Assembly (NCBI GenBank): GCA_963780345.1
Contig: CAWABU010000011.1
Coordinates: 62,001-126,000, forward strand
Source of the DNA: PALSA-693 sp963780345
GTDB taxonomy: Bacteria > Actinomycetota > Acidimicrobiia > Acidimicrobiales > Palsa-688
Length of the DNA: 64,000 nucleotides
Direction: 5' to 3'
Part shown: piece by piece, positions 1 through 8,923 of the stretch
Position numbering within the stretch: the first letter of the stretch is position 1
How the letters are laid out: each line of letters begins with the position of its first letter
Made by a program: the position numbers and the translations under genes
The notes under the pieces: generated by a model
What the model was told of the DNA's origin: nothing
Database searches by the model: none
What the model saw: the letters and a program-made list of their open reading frames with translations, nothing else

Positions 1-368
1 AGCATCTCCTCTTTGTTCCAGCCGACTCCGATGCCGAACAAGAAGCGTCCATTCGAAATGAGATCGACCGACGCAACCGACTTGGCCAACACGATCGGGT
101 CGTGTTGGGCCACCAGGCATATTCCGGTGCCCAATCGCAGCGTCGTCGTGGCGGTGGCCGCAGCCGCCAACGCCACGAAGGGATCCAGCGTCCGCTTGTA
201 CTCCTCGGGCAGATTCGCCCCTCCAGGCCACGGCGTGGATCGGCTCGTCGGGATGTGGGTGTGCTCGGTCACCCACAACGATTCAAATCCGCGAGCTTCT
301 ACCTCTCGTCCGAGCTCCGCGGGAGGAATCGACAGATCGGTCGGGAACATACTCACTCCGAGATCCAT
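1..368 (-). CDS. LLM-class (F420-type) oxidoreductase, N-terminal part, cut by window edge
   Basis: This is the first 122 codons of a luciferase-like monooxygenase-fold oxidoreductase; the rest lies beyond position 1. The ATG at 368 opens with MDLGVSMFPTD, followed by the family pattern ESLWVTEHTHIP around residue 30, a LRLGTGI strand and the ISNGRFLFGIGVGWN segment at the cut edge. The GRFLFGIGVGW motif is typical of the F420-dependent branch of the family, which oxidises or reduces small organic molecules in the cytoplasm. The substrate cannot be told from this fragment. Two more LLM genes lie at 53851 and 57592, so this family is expanded here. Confidence 0.85.
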   Translation of the reverse strand, partial: MDLGVSMFPTDLSIPPAELGREVEARGFESLWVTEHTHIPTSRSTPWPGGANLPEEYKRTLDPFVALAAAATATTTLRLGTGICLVAQHDPIVLAKSVASVDLISNGRFLFGIGVGWNKEEM

Positions 369-498
369 GGTCGAGAGTCCTTTCATTTGTTCGGGCCACG
401 GATGACCCGATGGGGGATCTACACGCGCCGCCGTCGAACTCCGTCACCGTCAAGGTGCGAAGGTCGTTTCCGGCCGACGTTCGGGAGGTTTGCACCAC

Positions 499-691
499 TA
501 CGTCACTTCGGTCCGGATCGGGTAGACCACCGGACCGCTCGCCCGATCGACGATTTCGACCTCGAATCGAAGGGCCAGTGGGCCCCCGGCGTTCTCCCGT
601 TGCGCAACGCGGGCGACTCCAGCAACAGCGCTTCCACCAGAATGGGCTCCCGAAGCTCATAGCGAAACCGAGGTGAGGTCGACGGACACAC
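499..691 (-). pseudogene. possible frameshifted fragment of a beta-rich protein
   Basis: Two overlapping minus-strand frames each look protein-like over part of this stretch. One, entering near 691, reads RFRYELREPILVEALLLES. The other, ending at the TAG at 499-501, reads PLALRFEVEIVDRASG and then PVVYPIRTEVT. Joined by one frameshift near 590-600 they would give a beta-sandwich-like protein end. No family is recognised and there is no convincing start, so this is offered only as a probable remnant. Confidence 0.25.
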
Positions 692-859
692 GCAGATCTT
701 CGCATCTTCGCGGTCGGCCCGCAGGCTCCCGACGCCCCTCAGACATGGGCGAGATCGCGACTTGGAGATGCCTGCACCGATCGGCAGTTACGGTGATGGT
801 GCGGTATCGCCCCAGATAGGTAGGATGGAGTTTACCCGACAGGGCGAGTCCCGCTGTGG

Positions 860-1273
860 CTACTGGGTATCTGTTGGACGGTAGGTCTCGCGCACCATTT
901 CGTCGATGTCGACACCGTCCGGTTCCATCACCTCCATGTAGAGGCGGCCCCATGCGATTTGCTCGCCCTCGAGCCCCATCACAGTCACTCCCCGCATGGC
1001 AAACGGCGAACCGTCGGTGTGCGTCCCGCGCCAGCGCCATTCCCCGATCTCGATGCCGTCCTCGGTGGTCGCAGACAGAACGAGTTCGGCATTGAAGTCA
1101 GGGATGCCAGAGAAGACGCTTGTCCAGTTGTCCCGCACCTTGTCGCTGCCTTCAAACGCTCGGCTTGGATGCGCTGGCTGCTCACTGCGGTAGTCGACGG
1201 CGAAACAGGCGACGAACGCGTCGAGATCGTGTGCGTTCATCGCTGCGAGCAATCGGTTCATTACCTTGCCCAT
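860..1273 (-). CDS. SnoaL-like / NTF2-fold protein (nuclear transport factor 2 family)
   Basis: The 137-residue product starts MGKVMNRLLAAMNAHDLDAF, the usual opening helix of SnoaL-like proteins, and continues with a FEGSDKVRDNW segment and paired strands (GEWRWRGTH, FAMRGVTVMGLEGEQIAWGR). Length and pattern fit the NTF2-like alpha+beta barrel family, whose members are polyketide cyclases, hydrolases, isomerases or ligand-binding proteins. No catalytic residues can be assigned safely, so the substrate is unknown. The gene stands alone, with gene-poor DNA on both sides. Confidence 0.75.
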   Translation of the reverse strand: MGKVMNRLLAAMNAHDLDAFVACFAVDYRSEQPAHPSRAFEGSDKVRDNWTSVFSGIPDFNAELVLSATTEDGIEIGEWRWRGTHTDGSPFAMRGVTVMGLEGEQIAWGRLYMEVMEPDGVDIDEMVRETYRPTDTQ

Positions 1274-2205
1274 GACTGACCCCTAGTCACTCGTTCGGTA
1301 CTCACCGTCGTGAGGGTGTCTATCCCGTCGATAATACCCTGTCAGGGCCGGCCTTGTCAGACGGACCCGCTAGAGCTGACGCGTCGGTGCGCTGTCCAGA
1401 AGCCTCGCAGGCGGCCCCCTGGTGCCATCCGGGCCGGCCGGAAACGGACTCGATGACCGAAATAGGCACGCCGCAAATGAGGGTCAGCAAGAGGAGTGTC
1501 GCCATAGCGAGGCCTTACGTGAGGTCGGGCGGCTTGTTCGATTTCCGCTTTGGCATCGGCCTGGATCCCGAGACGCGCCCATGGGCACCCGCAGCATTCG
1601 ACTTAGTGCTCTACTCGACACCGCTGGACCGGGCAGGGCTGGTCCGCCTTTCCCGGCGGGGCCGTCAGGGTTAGCGTCGATCCCTCGGGCAACCCGTGGG
1701 TGGTCAACTCGGGCCATGCGATCTACTCCACCTGTCTCACTCTCGGCGAGGTTATTCCGGCAGGCTGCGGGCTGGCCTGAGCGGCTCTTCCCCGTGGATC
1801 ACCGAATCCGCCGGTCCGCTCCTTGGCAACGCCCGCATTTCGCCACCGACTCGGAAGACCTGCCGCTCGCTCGTCGCCCCGCGGGGCGGCTCCACGACGG
1901 ACCTCTTTCTGCTGCACCATTACTTCGAGTTCGAGCAGAGGGGATCCCGCCGTCACTCACCGCGCTTCTAGCGAGGAGATCAACACGAGAAGGCGGCAGT
2001 GACCAGACCCGAGCCGGCCGTGTGGTCCGGGGTGAGCCGGCCGTCTTGGCCGCTGTGCCAGCCGACCGTTGGTTGGGCTGGCAAAGCGGACCCGCCCAGC
2101 CGTCCTCGAGCTACCAGGTCGAGTCGAGGATCGGTCGATCACTGTTTGGAGGAGCCCCCGCGGCGTCGCCGGATAAGCGAAGTCGCGGCGGGAGGCTGTC
2201 TCGCC
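1274..2205. other. gene-poor stretch with decayed coding DNA
   Basis: No intact gene was found in these 930 bases. Open frames here have no recognisable domains. Within it, 1530-1780 holds a degraded tectonin-type repeat (listed separately). A 61-codon minus frame starting at 1505 begins with a hydrophobic stretch, but the remainder is not protein-like, so it is not called. Confidence 0.5.
1530..1780 (+). pseudogene. degraded tectonin-type beta-propeller repeats
   Basis: From 1628 one frame reads TGQGWSAFPGGAVRVSVDPS and then GNPWVVNSGHAIYS before a TGA at 1778. The pattern V.VDPSGNPWVVNS..AIYS is the signature of tectonin repeats found in secreted or surface beta-propellers. Just upstream, in another frame, GIGLDPETRPWAP (about 1552-1590) resembles the preceding repeat. 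No start, signal peptide or remaining blades survive, so this is a remnant of a larger gene broken by frameshifts. Confidence 0.5.
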
Positions 2206-5200
2206 TCAGGCTGATTCGGGGGCGCCCAGGTCCTCCAGGGCGGTGAAGAGGTAGCTGACTATCTGATCGCGTTCGAGCTCTGCCCCTTGACGCATCCATG
2301 CTGCCGATTCGGGCAGGTGCGCAAGGCGGTCGAGCACCTGTCGGCGCCGTTCGAGGGGTGTGCCATGACGAATTCCTCGCGCCTCGAGGTAGCCGAGCAC
2401 CACGGCCGCCGGTTCGGCCCGGTCCCAGTTGAGCAGCTCAAACGCGGCCAGCTCCGCCGCCATCCAGAATGACCAGGCCCGCATGGTCCATAGCTCGGCG
2501 AGGGCGTCGCGCAACTCTGGCCCGGCCCCGGGCTGCTTGACCGCGATTGCGATGTTCGCGAGCGACCACCGGGTTTCACTGGTGGTGAACCGCTCCCCCA
2601 TCCGCTGCCCGAGGGCCAGAGCGCGAGTGAAATGCTGCCGCGCCTCATCGATGCGCCATTGCTCCTTATCGAGGCGCCATCGACGCCAGGCCACGTGACC
2701 GGCTGCCCAGTCGGCATCGCGCTCGAGGCTCACGTTGCGCAGGAGTGCGGCGAGGTGGCGGCCTCGGCTCAGATATCCCTCCGGTTCCCCGGTGCCAGTC
2801 ATGGCTCTGTTGCCGGCCATCGTTAACACCGCTTTCCCGGCGGCGTAGGGCTCGCGCCGGGCGTCGGCGGCGCGGTCGAGGTGGGCTTCGGCTTCCTGAC
2901 CTTCGCTGACCCGGGCCGAGTAGTAGTGGCCGAACGTGGTCGCATACCAGCAGACCCAGTCGTCGGTCCCGCCATGTGAGGCCAGCTGGAGACCCTGAGC
3001 GGCCACGGCGATGCCGTCATCATGGGCGCCCCGCTGCACCGTGAAGAAGGCGGCGACGCCATACGAGAGAGTGTCTCCGATGCCCGCCCGGATGAGCTGT
3101 TCGGCCCAATCTCCCAGCTCGTGGCGAGCGTCCATCCAGCTGAAGAAGAGCAGCGCCCTCAAGAAGATGCGGGCCTTCACGACATCTTCCTGGTCGACCG
3201 CATAGCGGAAGGCGGACCGAAGGTTGTCCCACTCGGCGGTGAAAATGGCGACGCCGCCGGCGTGGTCGTCGCCTTCGTAACGTCGCCGCCCCGTTTCGGC
3301 GAGGGCGGCGTAGTACGCGAGGTGCCGGTGGCGTGTCTCCCCCAAGCGGCCCTTGGCCCCAAGCTGCTGTTCGGCGAACTGTCGTAGCGTCTCAAGCAGC
3401 CGGTAGCGCGTTCGCCGGTGGACCCGATCGACGTCGACCATCGACTTGTCGACCAGGGAGCCGAGGATCTCCTCGGCCGTGACCGTCGAGGAGATCCCGC
3501 TCACCGCCTCCGCCGCCGCGGCGTCGAAACCGCCAACGCAGACCCCGAGGCAGTCGAACACTTGTCGTTCGTCGTCGGTCAAAAGGTCGTACGACCATTG
3601 CACCGTGGCCTTCAAGGTCTGCTGGCGTCCGATGGCGTTGCGGGGACCGTGGCCCAACAACTCGAACCGATCATTGACGCGTTCGGCGATGTCCGCCAAG
3701 GCCATCACCCGCAGGCGCGCCGCCGCCAGCTCGATGGCCAGCGGGATGCCATCGAGCGAGCCGCAGATCGCTTGAACGAGAGGGACTCGGTCGGTTGCGT
3801 CGGTGACTTCGGGTTCGGCCGCCCGAGCCCGGTCCATGAACAATTCGGCCGCCTCGACGGGTTCGAGCGGCGAGAGGCGCTGCAGATGTTCGCCGGCCAC
3901 ATTGACAGCTTCGCGACTGGTCGTCACGACGGTCACCGACGGGCACCAGGTCGTGATGGCGCCTGACAAGTCGGCCACCGGGGCGAGGACATGCTCGCAG
4001 TTGTCGAGGACCAGCAGGAAGCGACGCCCTTGTAGCCAGTCGATGATGGCATCCTGCAGCGGCATCTGGCCGTGGACTCGCACGCCCAGCTGACCGGCGA
4101 CGGCATGAAGCATCGACGCCTCGTCGGCCGACGCCAGCTCACAGAAACGGATCCCGTCCGGAAAGTCGGACGCGACGAGACGGGCCGCCTCCAGTGCGGT
4201 TCGGGTCTTCCCCACCCCGCCGACCCCGGTCACCGTCACCAGAGGGCAACTCGTAAGCGCAGCAGCCAGGCGTTTCAGGTCCGTCGAGCGGCCCACGAAC
4301 TGCGTGGCATACGAAGGCAGCGGCGACCCGCCTAGTCCGTGAGCACCCCGGTCGGTCGGCGCGCCGAACCGGCCGGTCGGGGTCGCGTCGGGGCCGGCCG
4401 GCCGCTCGGCGAAGACAGCCGGCTCCCGGGGTCGCCAGTCGAGGGTCGCGTCGTGGGCCAGGATCGCCGACTCCAGAGCGCGCAAGGCCTTGCCCGGCTC
4501 CACGCCGACCTCGTCGCCCAAGGCCACCCGCACTCGCTGGTAGGCCCGCAACGCGTCGGTCTGTCGTCCCGACCGGTACAAGGCCAGCATCAACTGACCC
4601 CACAAACGCTCCCGATACGGGTAGACGCCAGCCAGGCTCTCCAGCTCACCCGAGAGTCCGTGGTGGAGACCGAGACGAAGTTCGGCTTCGACCCGTTCCT
4701 CCGTAGCGACGATGAACAGTTCGTCCAGCCGCGACGCCTCGCCCCGCAGATAAGACTCGCCACCAAGCTCACCGAACGGCCGACCATGCCACAGCTTCGT
4801 CGCCTCCCGCAGCCGGTCGACAGCTACCTGCTCGTCGCCCGCCTCGAGGATTCGGCGCCCCTCGTCGACCAACCGGGCGGCCCGGCCGGCGTCGACAAGA
4901 TCTCCCGCCGTCCGAAGGACATACCCCGGCCGGGCCGTGACCAAGGCCGGCTCGGGGACACGGGCGCCCCGATCCCCGTCGATCAGCCGACGCAGATTCT
5001 TCACGTACGTCTGCAAAGTCGCTTTCGCGCTCGGCGGGGGGTCCCCCCGCCAGATGTCATCGACCAACTGATCGACCGACACGACATCGCCGGCGTGAAC
5101 AAGAAGGTCGGCCAGCACGGCGGCCTCACGGGTAGTGCCCAGATGATGCACCCGGCCGTCGGCCGCAATGACCGTGACGGGACCGAGAACCCGGAACGCG

Positions 5201-5214
5201 ACCACGCCCCCCAC
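2206..5214 (-). CDS. SARP-type regulator with BTAD and STAND ATPase domains
   Basis: The 1002-residue product has a winged-helix DNA-binding domain (about residues 6-100, FRVLGPVTV then LQTYVKNLRRLI), a bacterial transcriptional activator (BTAD) domain (about 105-255, with LALYRSGRQTDALRAYQRVR), and an NB-ARC/STAND ATPase. Its P-loop is TGVGGVGKT near residue 329-337 and its Walker B is FLLVLDNCEH near 400. The rest is a helical TPR-like region to the end. This is the AfsR/SARP plan: ATP-regulated activators, often of secondary metabolism. No biosynthetic cluster adjoins it. It lies 72 bases downstream of the marR gene on the same strand. An alternative GTG start a few codons in is possible. 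Confidence 0.9.
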   Translation of the reverse strand: MGGVVAFRVLGPVTVIAADGRVHHLGTTREAAVLADLLVHAGDVVSVDQLVDDIWRGDPPPSAKATLQTYVKNLRRLIDGDRGARVPEPALVTARPGYVLRTAGDLVDAGRAARLVDEGRRILEAGDEQVAVDRLREATKLWHGRPFGELGGESYLRGEASRLDELFIVATEERVEAELRLGLHHGLSGELESLAGVYPYRERLWGQLMLALYRSGRQTDALRAYQRVRVALGDEVGVEPGKALRALESAILAHDATLDWRPREPAVFAERPAGPDATPTGRFGAPTDRGAHGLGGSPLPSYATQFVGRSTDLKRLAAALTSCPLVTVTGVGGVGKTRTALEAARLVASDFPDGIRFCELASADEASMLHAVAGQLGVRVHGQMPLQDAIIDWLQGRRFLLVLDNCEHVLAPVADLSGAITTWCPSVTVVTTSREAVNVAGEHLQRLSPLEPVEAAELFMDRARAAEPEVTDATDRVPLVQAICGSLDGIPLAIELAAARLRVMALADIAERVNDRFELLGHGPRNAIGRQQTLKATVQWSYDLLTDDERQVFDCLGVCVGGFDAAAAEAVSGISSTVTAEEILGSLVDKSMVDVDRVHRRTRYRLLETLRQFAEQQLGAKGRLGETRHRHLAYYAALAETGRRRYEGDDHAGGVAIFTAEWDNLRSAFRYAVDQEDVVKARIFLRALLFFSWMDARHELGDWAEQLIRAGIGDTLSYGVAAFFTVQRGAHDDGIAVAAQGLQLASHGGTDDWVCWYATTFGHYYSARVSEGQEAEAHLDRAADARREPYAAGKAVLTMAGNRAMTGTGEPEGYLSRGRHLAALLRNVSLERDADWAAGHVAWRRWRLDKEQWRIDEARQHFTRALALGQRMGERFTTSETRWSLANIAIAVKQPGAGPELRDALAELWTMRAWSFWMAAELAAFELLNWDRAEPAAVVLGYLEARGIRHGTPLERRRQVLDRLAHLPESAAWMRQGAELERDQIVSYLFTALEDLGAPESA

Positions 5215-5286
5215 CCTGCCACGCCCGGCGCTCCCTCACACGCCGGCTCGGGACGCGTTTCGCGCCCTCCTGGCTCTATGGTCCGG

Positions 5287-5742
5287 TCAGCTCGGCACCC
5301 CGGTGACGGGTCCGATGGAGCCTGCCACGCATGCCTCGATCAAGGACGCAGCCTTGTCCAACACGGCAAGCTCTGAGTCACCCAGGTGACCAAGCAGCTC
5401 CTGCAAGTACTCGACCCGGTGTCGCCGCCCCTGCTCAAGTATCCGCCGTCCTGTGTCGGTGGCCTCTACCAACACCTGCCGACCGTCCTCGTGGCCCGGT
5501 GTGCGGCGCACCAGGCCGTCGGTTTCCAATCCGTTGACCAACGATGTCATGGTTGGCGACCGAACGCCTTCGGCCTTTGCCAGTGCGCCGATAGTGCGCG
5601 GCCCTCCGAAGGTGAGTATCGACAGCACGGACGAGCGCGCCGGGCTTAGGCCCATCGCGGTATCAACTACCCGCACCGATCGGACGAGGTGGACCGCGGC
5701 AGAGTGGATCCGGTCGGCCACCTCTTGACGAGCTTGAGGCAT
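5287..5742 (-). CDS. MarR-family transcriptional regulator
   Basis: The 151-residue protein has the MarR winged-helix layout: an N-terminal dimerisation helix, then TFGGPRTIGALAKAEGVRSP (recognition region near residue 45-65), LVNGLETDGLVRRTPG and the wing residues HEDGRQVLVEATDTGRR. Such proteins are dimeric repressors, usually relieved by a small ligand. The gene is divergent from the VOC gene at 5763, with only 20 bases between the start codons, which strongly suggests it controls that gene and itself. Confidence 0.88.
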   Translation of the reverse strand: MPQARQEVADRIHSAAVHLVRSVRVVDTAMGLSPARSSVLSILTFGGPRTIGALAKAEGVRSPTMTSLVNGLETDGLVRRTPGHEDGRQVLVEATDTGRRILEQGRRHRVEYLQELLGHLGDSELAVLDKAASLIEACVAGSIGPVTGVPS

Positions 5743-5762
5743 ATAGATAGGCTACCTACTCT
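5743..5762. promoter_or_regulatory. 20-bp divergent promoter/operator between marR and VOC genes
   Basis: Only 20 bases separate the two start codons. They contain the inverted repeat TAGG-CTA-CCTA (about 5748-5758). On the minus strand TAGCCT, a -10-like hexamer, lies six bases before the marR ATG, as expected for a leaderless transcript. No Shine-Dalgarno sequence fits on either side. MarR binding here would be likely to block both genes; this is inference from spacing and symmetry. Confidence 0.5.
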
Positions 5763-6152
5763 ATGGTCACCCAGCTGGGAGCCCTGCGTCAGGTCGGCCA
5801 GCCCGTCGCCAACCTGGATCGAGCGATCGCCTTCTACCGCGATGCCCTCGGATTGCGTCTGATCGCCAACCCGGGGCCGCTGGCCTTCTTCGATCTGGCC
5901 GGTGTTCGACTTTTCATGGAGAAGGGGACCGCTGGCACCGGCTCGGTCCTTTACTTGGCCGTGCCGGACATCCACCAAGCGCGGCAGGAGTTGGAGTCCC
6001 GAGGTGTGGGCTTCGTAGACGAGCCCCATGTCATACATCGAGACGTCGACGGCACGTTCGGGCCCGCCGGCGAAGAAGAGTGGATGACCTTTTTCCGCGA
6101 TTCGGAGGGCAATCTTCTCGCCTTGTCCTCCCGGCAGCGGACCATCCCCTAA
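5763..6152 (+). CDS. VOC-family protein (glyoxalase/bleomycin-resistance/dioxygenase fold)
   Basis: The 129-residue product begins RQVGQPVANLDRAIAFYRDA, the standard first beta-alpha-beta unit of vicinal oxygen chelate proteins, and ends with FRDSEGNLLALSSR, which carries the conserved late Glu. The fold pairs two modules around a metal or ligand site. Members include lyases, dioxygenases and drug-binding proteins, and the substrate here is unknown. It has essentially no leader and is divergent from a marR gene, so a role in handling or sensing the MarR ligand is plausible. Confidence 0.85.
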   Translation: MVTQLGALRQVGQPVANLDRAIAFYRDALGLRLIANPGPLAFFDLAGVRLFMEKGTAGTGSVLYLAVPDIHQARQELESRGVGFVDEPHVIHRDVDGTFGPAGEEEWMTFFRDSEGNLLALSSRQRTIP

Positions 6153-6869
6153 ACGCGAGGCGCGTCGCAACGGCCCCCTGCGCCGTATAACGCCAGGACT
6201 GCGGGATGGTGATCGACCATCGTCAGCCGTGCGAACTGCGAGATTCGTCAATGGACGCGGTCCGGTGGAGCGGCGTCGTCAGAGCGAGCGGACGCACATC
6301 GGAGGTCAGGGCGTGCGTTCTTGGCCTGAGAACCCTTGCCTGAAGATGTTCCCGGCAGGCGACGATGACATCGTGGCGGCTATCCGACTACGGGCCCTAC
6401 GTCCATCAGGCCTTGATCCATTGACACTGCTCGAGACGCCCGAGGGCGACCCCTGGATCAACTTCGAGTTTCCGCCCCTCGAACCTGCTACACCGCCGCT
6501 ACGCCGAGAACGGAGGAATCGGCGACTGGGACGGGACTCTGGCGGTGGAGGCCGGTGGGGGACTGGTGGCACTGTTAGCTGGCACACCGTTCGGCGCGGT
6601 CCTTGCACCGCGTGCACCGATCTCAATATCGGCATCTCCCTTCTCGCCGACGTTCGCGGGAGAGGTAACGGCCCACAAGCGTAGCGGCTGCCGGCACGCC
6701 GCAGCGAACCCCATCCGCCCTGCAAGGGCGCCAAAATCCAGCGCCAATGAATAGCTCCGCCGACCGCCCACGCGTGCTACATGGCGATCTCGGACCGGGT
6801 GACCCACGGCGGGCGGGGCACCCAAGTCCTGGCGCAGGCCGCCCAGACCGAGGGAATGTCCCCTCGCGG
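6153..6869. other. gene-free stretch, possible decayed DNA
   Basis: No recognisable gene was found in these 717 bases. One plus frame near 6490-6760 reads RYAENGGIGDWDGTLAVEAG and continues smoothly for about 60 codons, but it has no start with a ribosome site and no known domain. The other frames are arginine- and glycine-rich, as is usual for antisense readings of GC-rich DNA. Confidence 0.4.
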
Positions 6870-7247
6870 TCAAGTCCACGTCTGAGCGTCCCGCTCGAAG
6901 GCTTCACGGTTCTGGATCCGGACAACACAGAACAGGAGGCCGGCGGGATCCCGCATGACCCACCACGTCTTCACTTGCTGAACCCGGCTCGCCCCCAGGC
7001 CCTCAAGTCGGGCCACCTCAGCCTCCACGTCGTCGGTCTCGATGTCCAGGTGCACCCGGGCTGGGGCGCCGACCCGCTGGACCATCATGATCAAGCCGGG
7101 CAGCACCTCGCCGAGTTCGGCGTAATCGGGATCTTCTGTGTCCGGATCGACGGTCGCCCCGAGGGCGGCGGACCAGAAGCTGGTCTCGCGGTCGAAGTCC
7201 CTGGCGGACACGTCGATCAATGCGGCGGTCAGGCGGCTCCTGTGCAT
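6870..7247 (-). CDS. VOC-family protein (glyoxalase-like domain)
   Basis: The 125-residue protein starts MHRSRLTAALIDVSARDFDR, then TSFWSAALGA, PARVHLDIETDD and WVMRDPAGLLFCVVR near the end. This is the glyoxalase-like subgroup of the vicinal oxygen chelate fold: a single two-module chain that would dimerise. A His in VHLDIETDD and the late acidic/aromatic strand fit the usual ligand pocket. No neighbour on the same strand suggests a substrate. It is not closely similar to the VOC gene at 5763. Confidence 0.82.
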   Translation of the reverse strand: MHRSRLTAALIDVSARDFDRETSFWSAALGATVDPDTEDPDYAELGEVLPGLIMMVQRVGAPARVHLDIETDDVEAEVARLEGLGASRVQQVKTWWVMRDPAGLLFCVVRIQNREAFERDAQTWT

Positions 7248-7888
7248 GCTCCCAGGCTAAGACGCCGCCGCTTGACTGGGTGATAGTGCGCATGGCGCCA
7301 CTAATCGTCTCCGCCGGCGGCGGCTGCTGGACCGAGGTCGCCCCTAGTCGTCAGCGGGTCGGACATGGGTCACCGGATCGCTGTCGCACATTGATCGAAT
7401 GCTCCCCGCCGGGTCCTGCCGGCCCAGCCTTCAGGTGTGACCCGCGACCAAGCCTTCAGGTGCGAGGCGCCACCTACCGGCACTTGTCTGGGCGTACGAC
7501 AGCCGCGCAAGCAAGGCAGGGAAGCGGAAGGTGCTGCGGGGAGCCAAATGTCGAAGCGCAGAGTTCGGGAGCTCGTCACCAACTACCGGCAACACCAAGC
7601 CAGCGTTGACACACTTGTGACACCAGCCCCCCAACCGCTTCCGCATGCCATCCGATGAACCCCACGCCAGGAGCCTGGCCTCGTGCGAACACTCTCCACC
7701 GGTGATCGGACGGCTGGTCGTCCTCGGCATGTTTGTTCTGGGATGGCGTGACGCTGATGATCGACGGGTGGCAACGTGCCTTCAGTCGCTGGGCGACCGG
7801 ATCTGGCTGACCGACTGCTGCCTGCCCCGCGTCCACTCGCCCCCTCCTACATTGAGCCTCCCGCTCCCGTTGGGGCGCGAAACCCATC
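7248..7888. other. gene-free stretch
   Basis: Nothing that can be supported as a gene was seen here. A short direct repeat (AGCCTTCAGGTG, about 7429 and 7453) is present. The longest frames (7576-7905 minus, 7645-8100 plus) have no domain, signal or ribosome site. Confidence 0.4.
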
Positions 7889-7924
7889 CAAGAGAGCCTA
7901 CCCACTGCCGGGTAGGCTCTCTTG
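7889..7924 (-). terminator. strong hairpin terminator after the secreted-protein gene
   Basis: A perfect 15-bp inverted repeat (arms 7889-7903 and 7910-7924, six-base loop ACTGCC) lies 25 bases past the stop of the gene at 7950-8492. There is no long T-run, as is common for hairpin terminators in high-GC actinobacteria. Confidence 0.75.
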
Positions 7925-7949
7925 ACTACTGGTGCCCCCTTGGGACCTA

Positions 7950-8492
7950 TCAGTGCAGGTTCACGAACCCAACTGCCACGGCGGTGTCGGTCTCAAAGGC
8001 CGAGTTGTCAGCGTTGAAGTTGCACTGGCCGTTGGGGAAGCGGGGATCGACGCCTTTGGCGTGGATGTTGACCAGGAGGTTGCCGGTGGCGTGGCGGTAG
8101 GCCCCGGTACCCTGGACGATCTGGACGTGGATGCCGTTGATCTGAGCCGTGAAGGCACAGGTGAACGGGTTCATGCGGCCCGGGACGAAGTTGCCCCCCG
8201 TGTTCAAGGTGGTGAAGCTGCCAGCCGCGTTGACCAGGGTGGTGCGGCTGGAGTTGGCCGGGTCGGTCATGAGCGAGGCCACATCGGTGATGTTGCCATT
8301 GCCCGAGATGGGACCGCGACCAGACCAGGGACCCACGCTGGTGCCACCGTTGACCTCGTACTGGGTGGCGTGGACGACCTCGACCCCCCGGGTGGGACTG
8401 GCCCCGGCCTGCGCGGCCAGCAGGCCGCCGGTGGTACCGCCGACAGCAGCCATTACGGACAGGGCCAACAGGCCCCGTTTCAGGATGTGCAT
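7950..8492 (-). CDS. secreted protein of unknown function
   Basis: The 180-residue product has a clear Sec signal peptide: MHILKRG, a hydrophobic core, and a probable cleavage after AAQAGA near residue 31. The mature part is beta-rich and glycine/asparagine-rich, with two Cys residues (FTCAF and GQCNF) that could form a disulfide. The segment VQGTGAYRHATGNLLV is reminiscent of barrel-like secreted proteins such as the allene-oxide-cyclase/dirigent type, but the match is too weak to name. It is a single gene followed by a strong terminator, so it is probably a well-expressed exported protein. Confidence 0.75.
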   Translation of the reverse strand: MHILKRGLLALSVMAAVGGTTGGLLAAQAGASPTRGVEVVHATQYEVNGGTSVGPWSGRGPISGNGNITDVASLMTDPANSSRTTLVNAAGSFTTLNTGGNFVPGRMNPFTCAFTAQINGIHVQIVQGTGAYRHATGNLLVNIHAKGVDPRFPNGQCNFNADNSAFETDTAVAVGFVNLH

Positions 8493-8668
8493 GTATTTTC
8501 CCCTTGCTAGTCATCCGAGCTATTTTTGGCCCCCGGATACCCGAACAGTACCGCGGCCGGTGGCCCAGGTGCCAACTTCCGCAGTGGCGGCACTGGTGGG
8601 ACCACCAGCAAATGGCTCACACCAGCAGGCACGGCCGGCAGAGCCCACCTGGTGAGAGTGGTTGCGAA

Positions 8669-8923
8669 CTAAGGCAGGGCTACCGCCCCAACGTCATCCA
8701 TACCGCCGAGCTCCCTGAAAGTCCACGGACGCCAGCTATCATCAATCTGGCCACCGTTAACACCAGCATCTAGAGCTCTTTGGCCACAACGAATACGGGG
8801 CACATTATGGCCAAGGCACACGTCGACGAGATCTAGAACCGTGCCGATCTTTTCCCACTGCACAAAGAACTCGCACTCCTCGCCGATCCTCGATGACTCG
8901 GTCGGGTTGCGGCCGTGGCTCAT
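8669..8923 (-). CDS. small hypothetical protein
   Basis: An ATG at 8923 is preceded by GGAG six bases upstream and opens an 84-codon frame ending at 8669. The reading EFFVQWEKIGTVLDLVDV and then CLGHNVPRIRC looks protein-like, and the DNA is less GC-rich than nearby genes. No family is recognised. It could also be the tail of a decayed gene, because the same frame stays open far upstream through the antisense of the TetR gene. Confidence 0.3.
   Translation of the reverse strand: MSHGRNPTESSRIGEECEFFVQWEKIGTVLDLVDVCLGHNVPRIRCGQRALDAGVNGGQIDDSWRPWTFRELGGMDDVGAVALP

Noticed and set aside
1320..1505. A 61-codon minus frame with a hydrophobic start (MATLLLLTLICGVPISVIES)
   Set aside because: The later part is not protein-like and no ribosome site was seen; it lies in decayed DNA.
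1422..2246. A 274-codon plus frame
   Set aside because: No domain, no ribosome site, and a composition expected from chance reading of GC-rich DNA. The only meaningful sequence in the region, the tectonin relic, is in other frames.
2206..5376. Long plus-strand frames opposite the SARP gene (for example 4339-5376)
   Set aside because: They are the antisense of a well-supported regulator and contain no motif.
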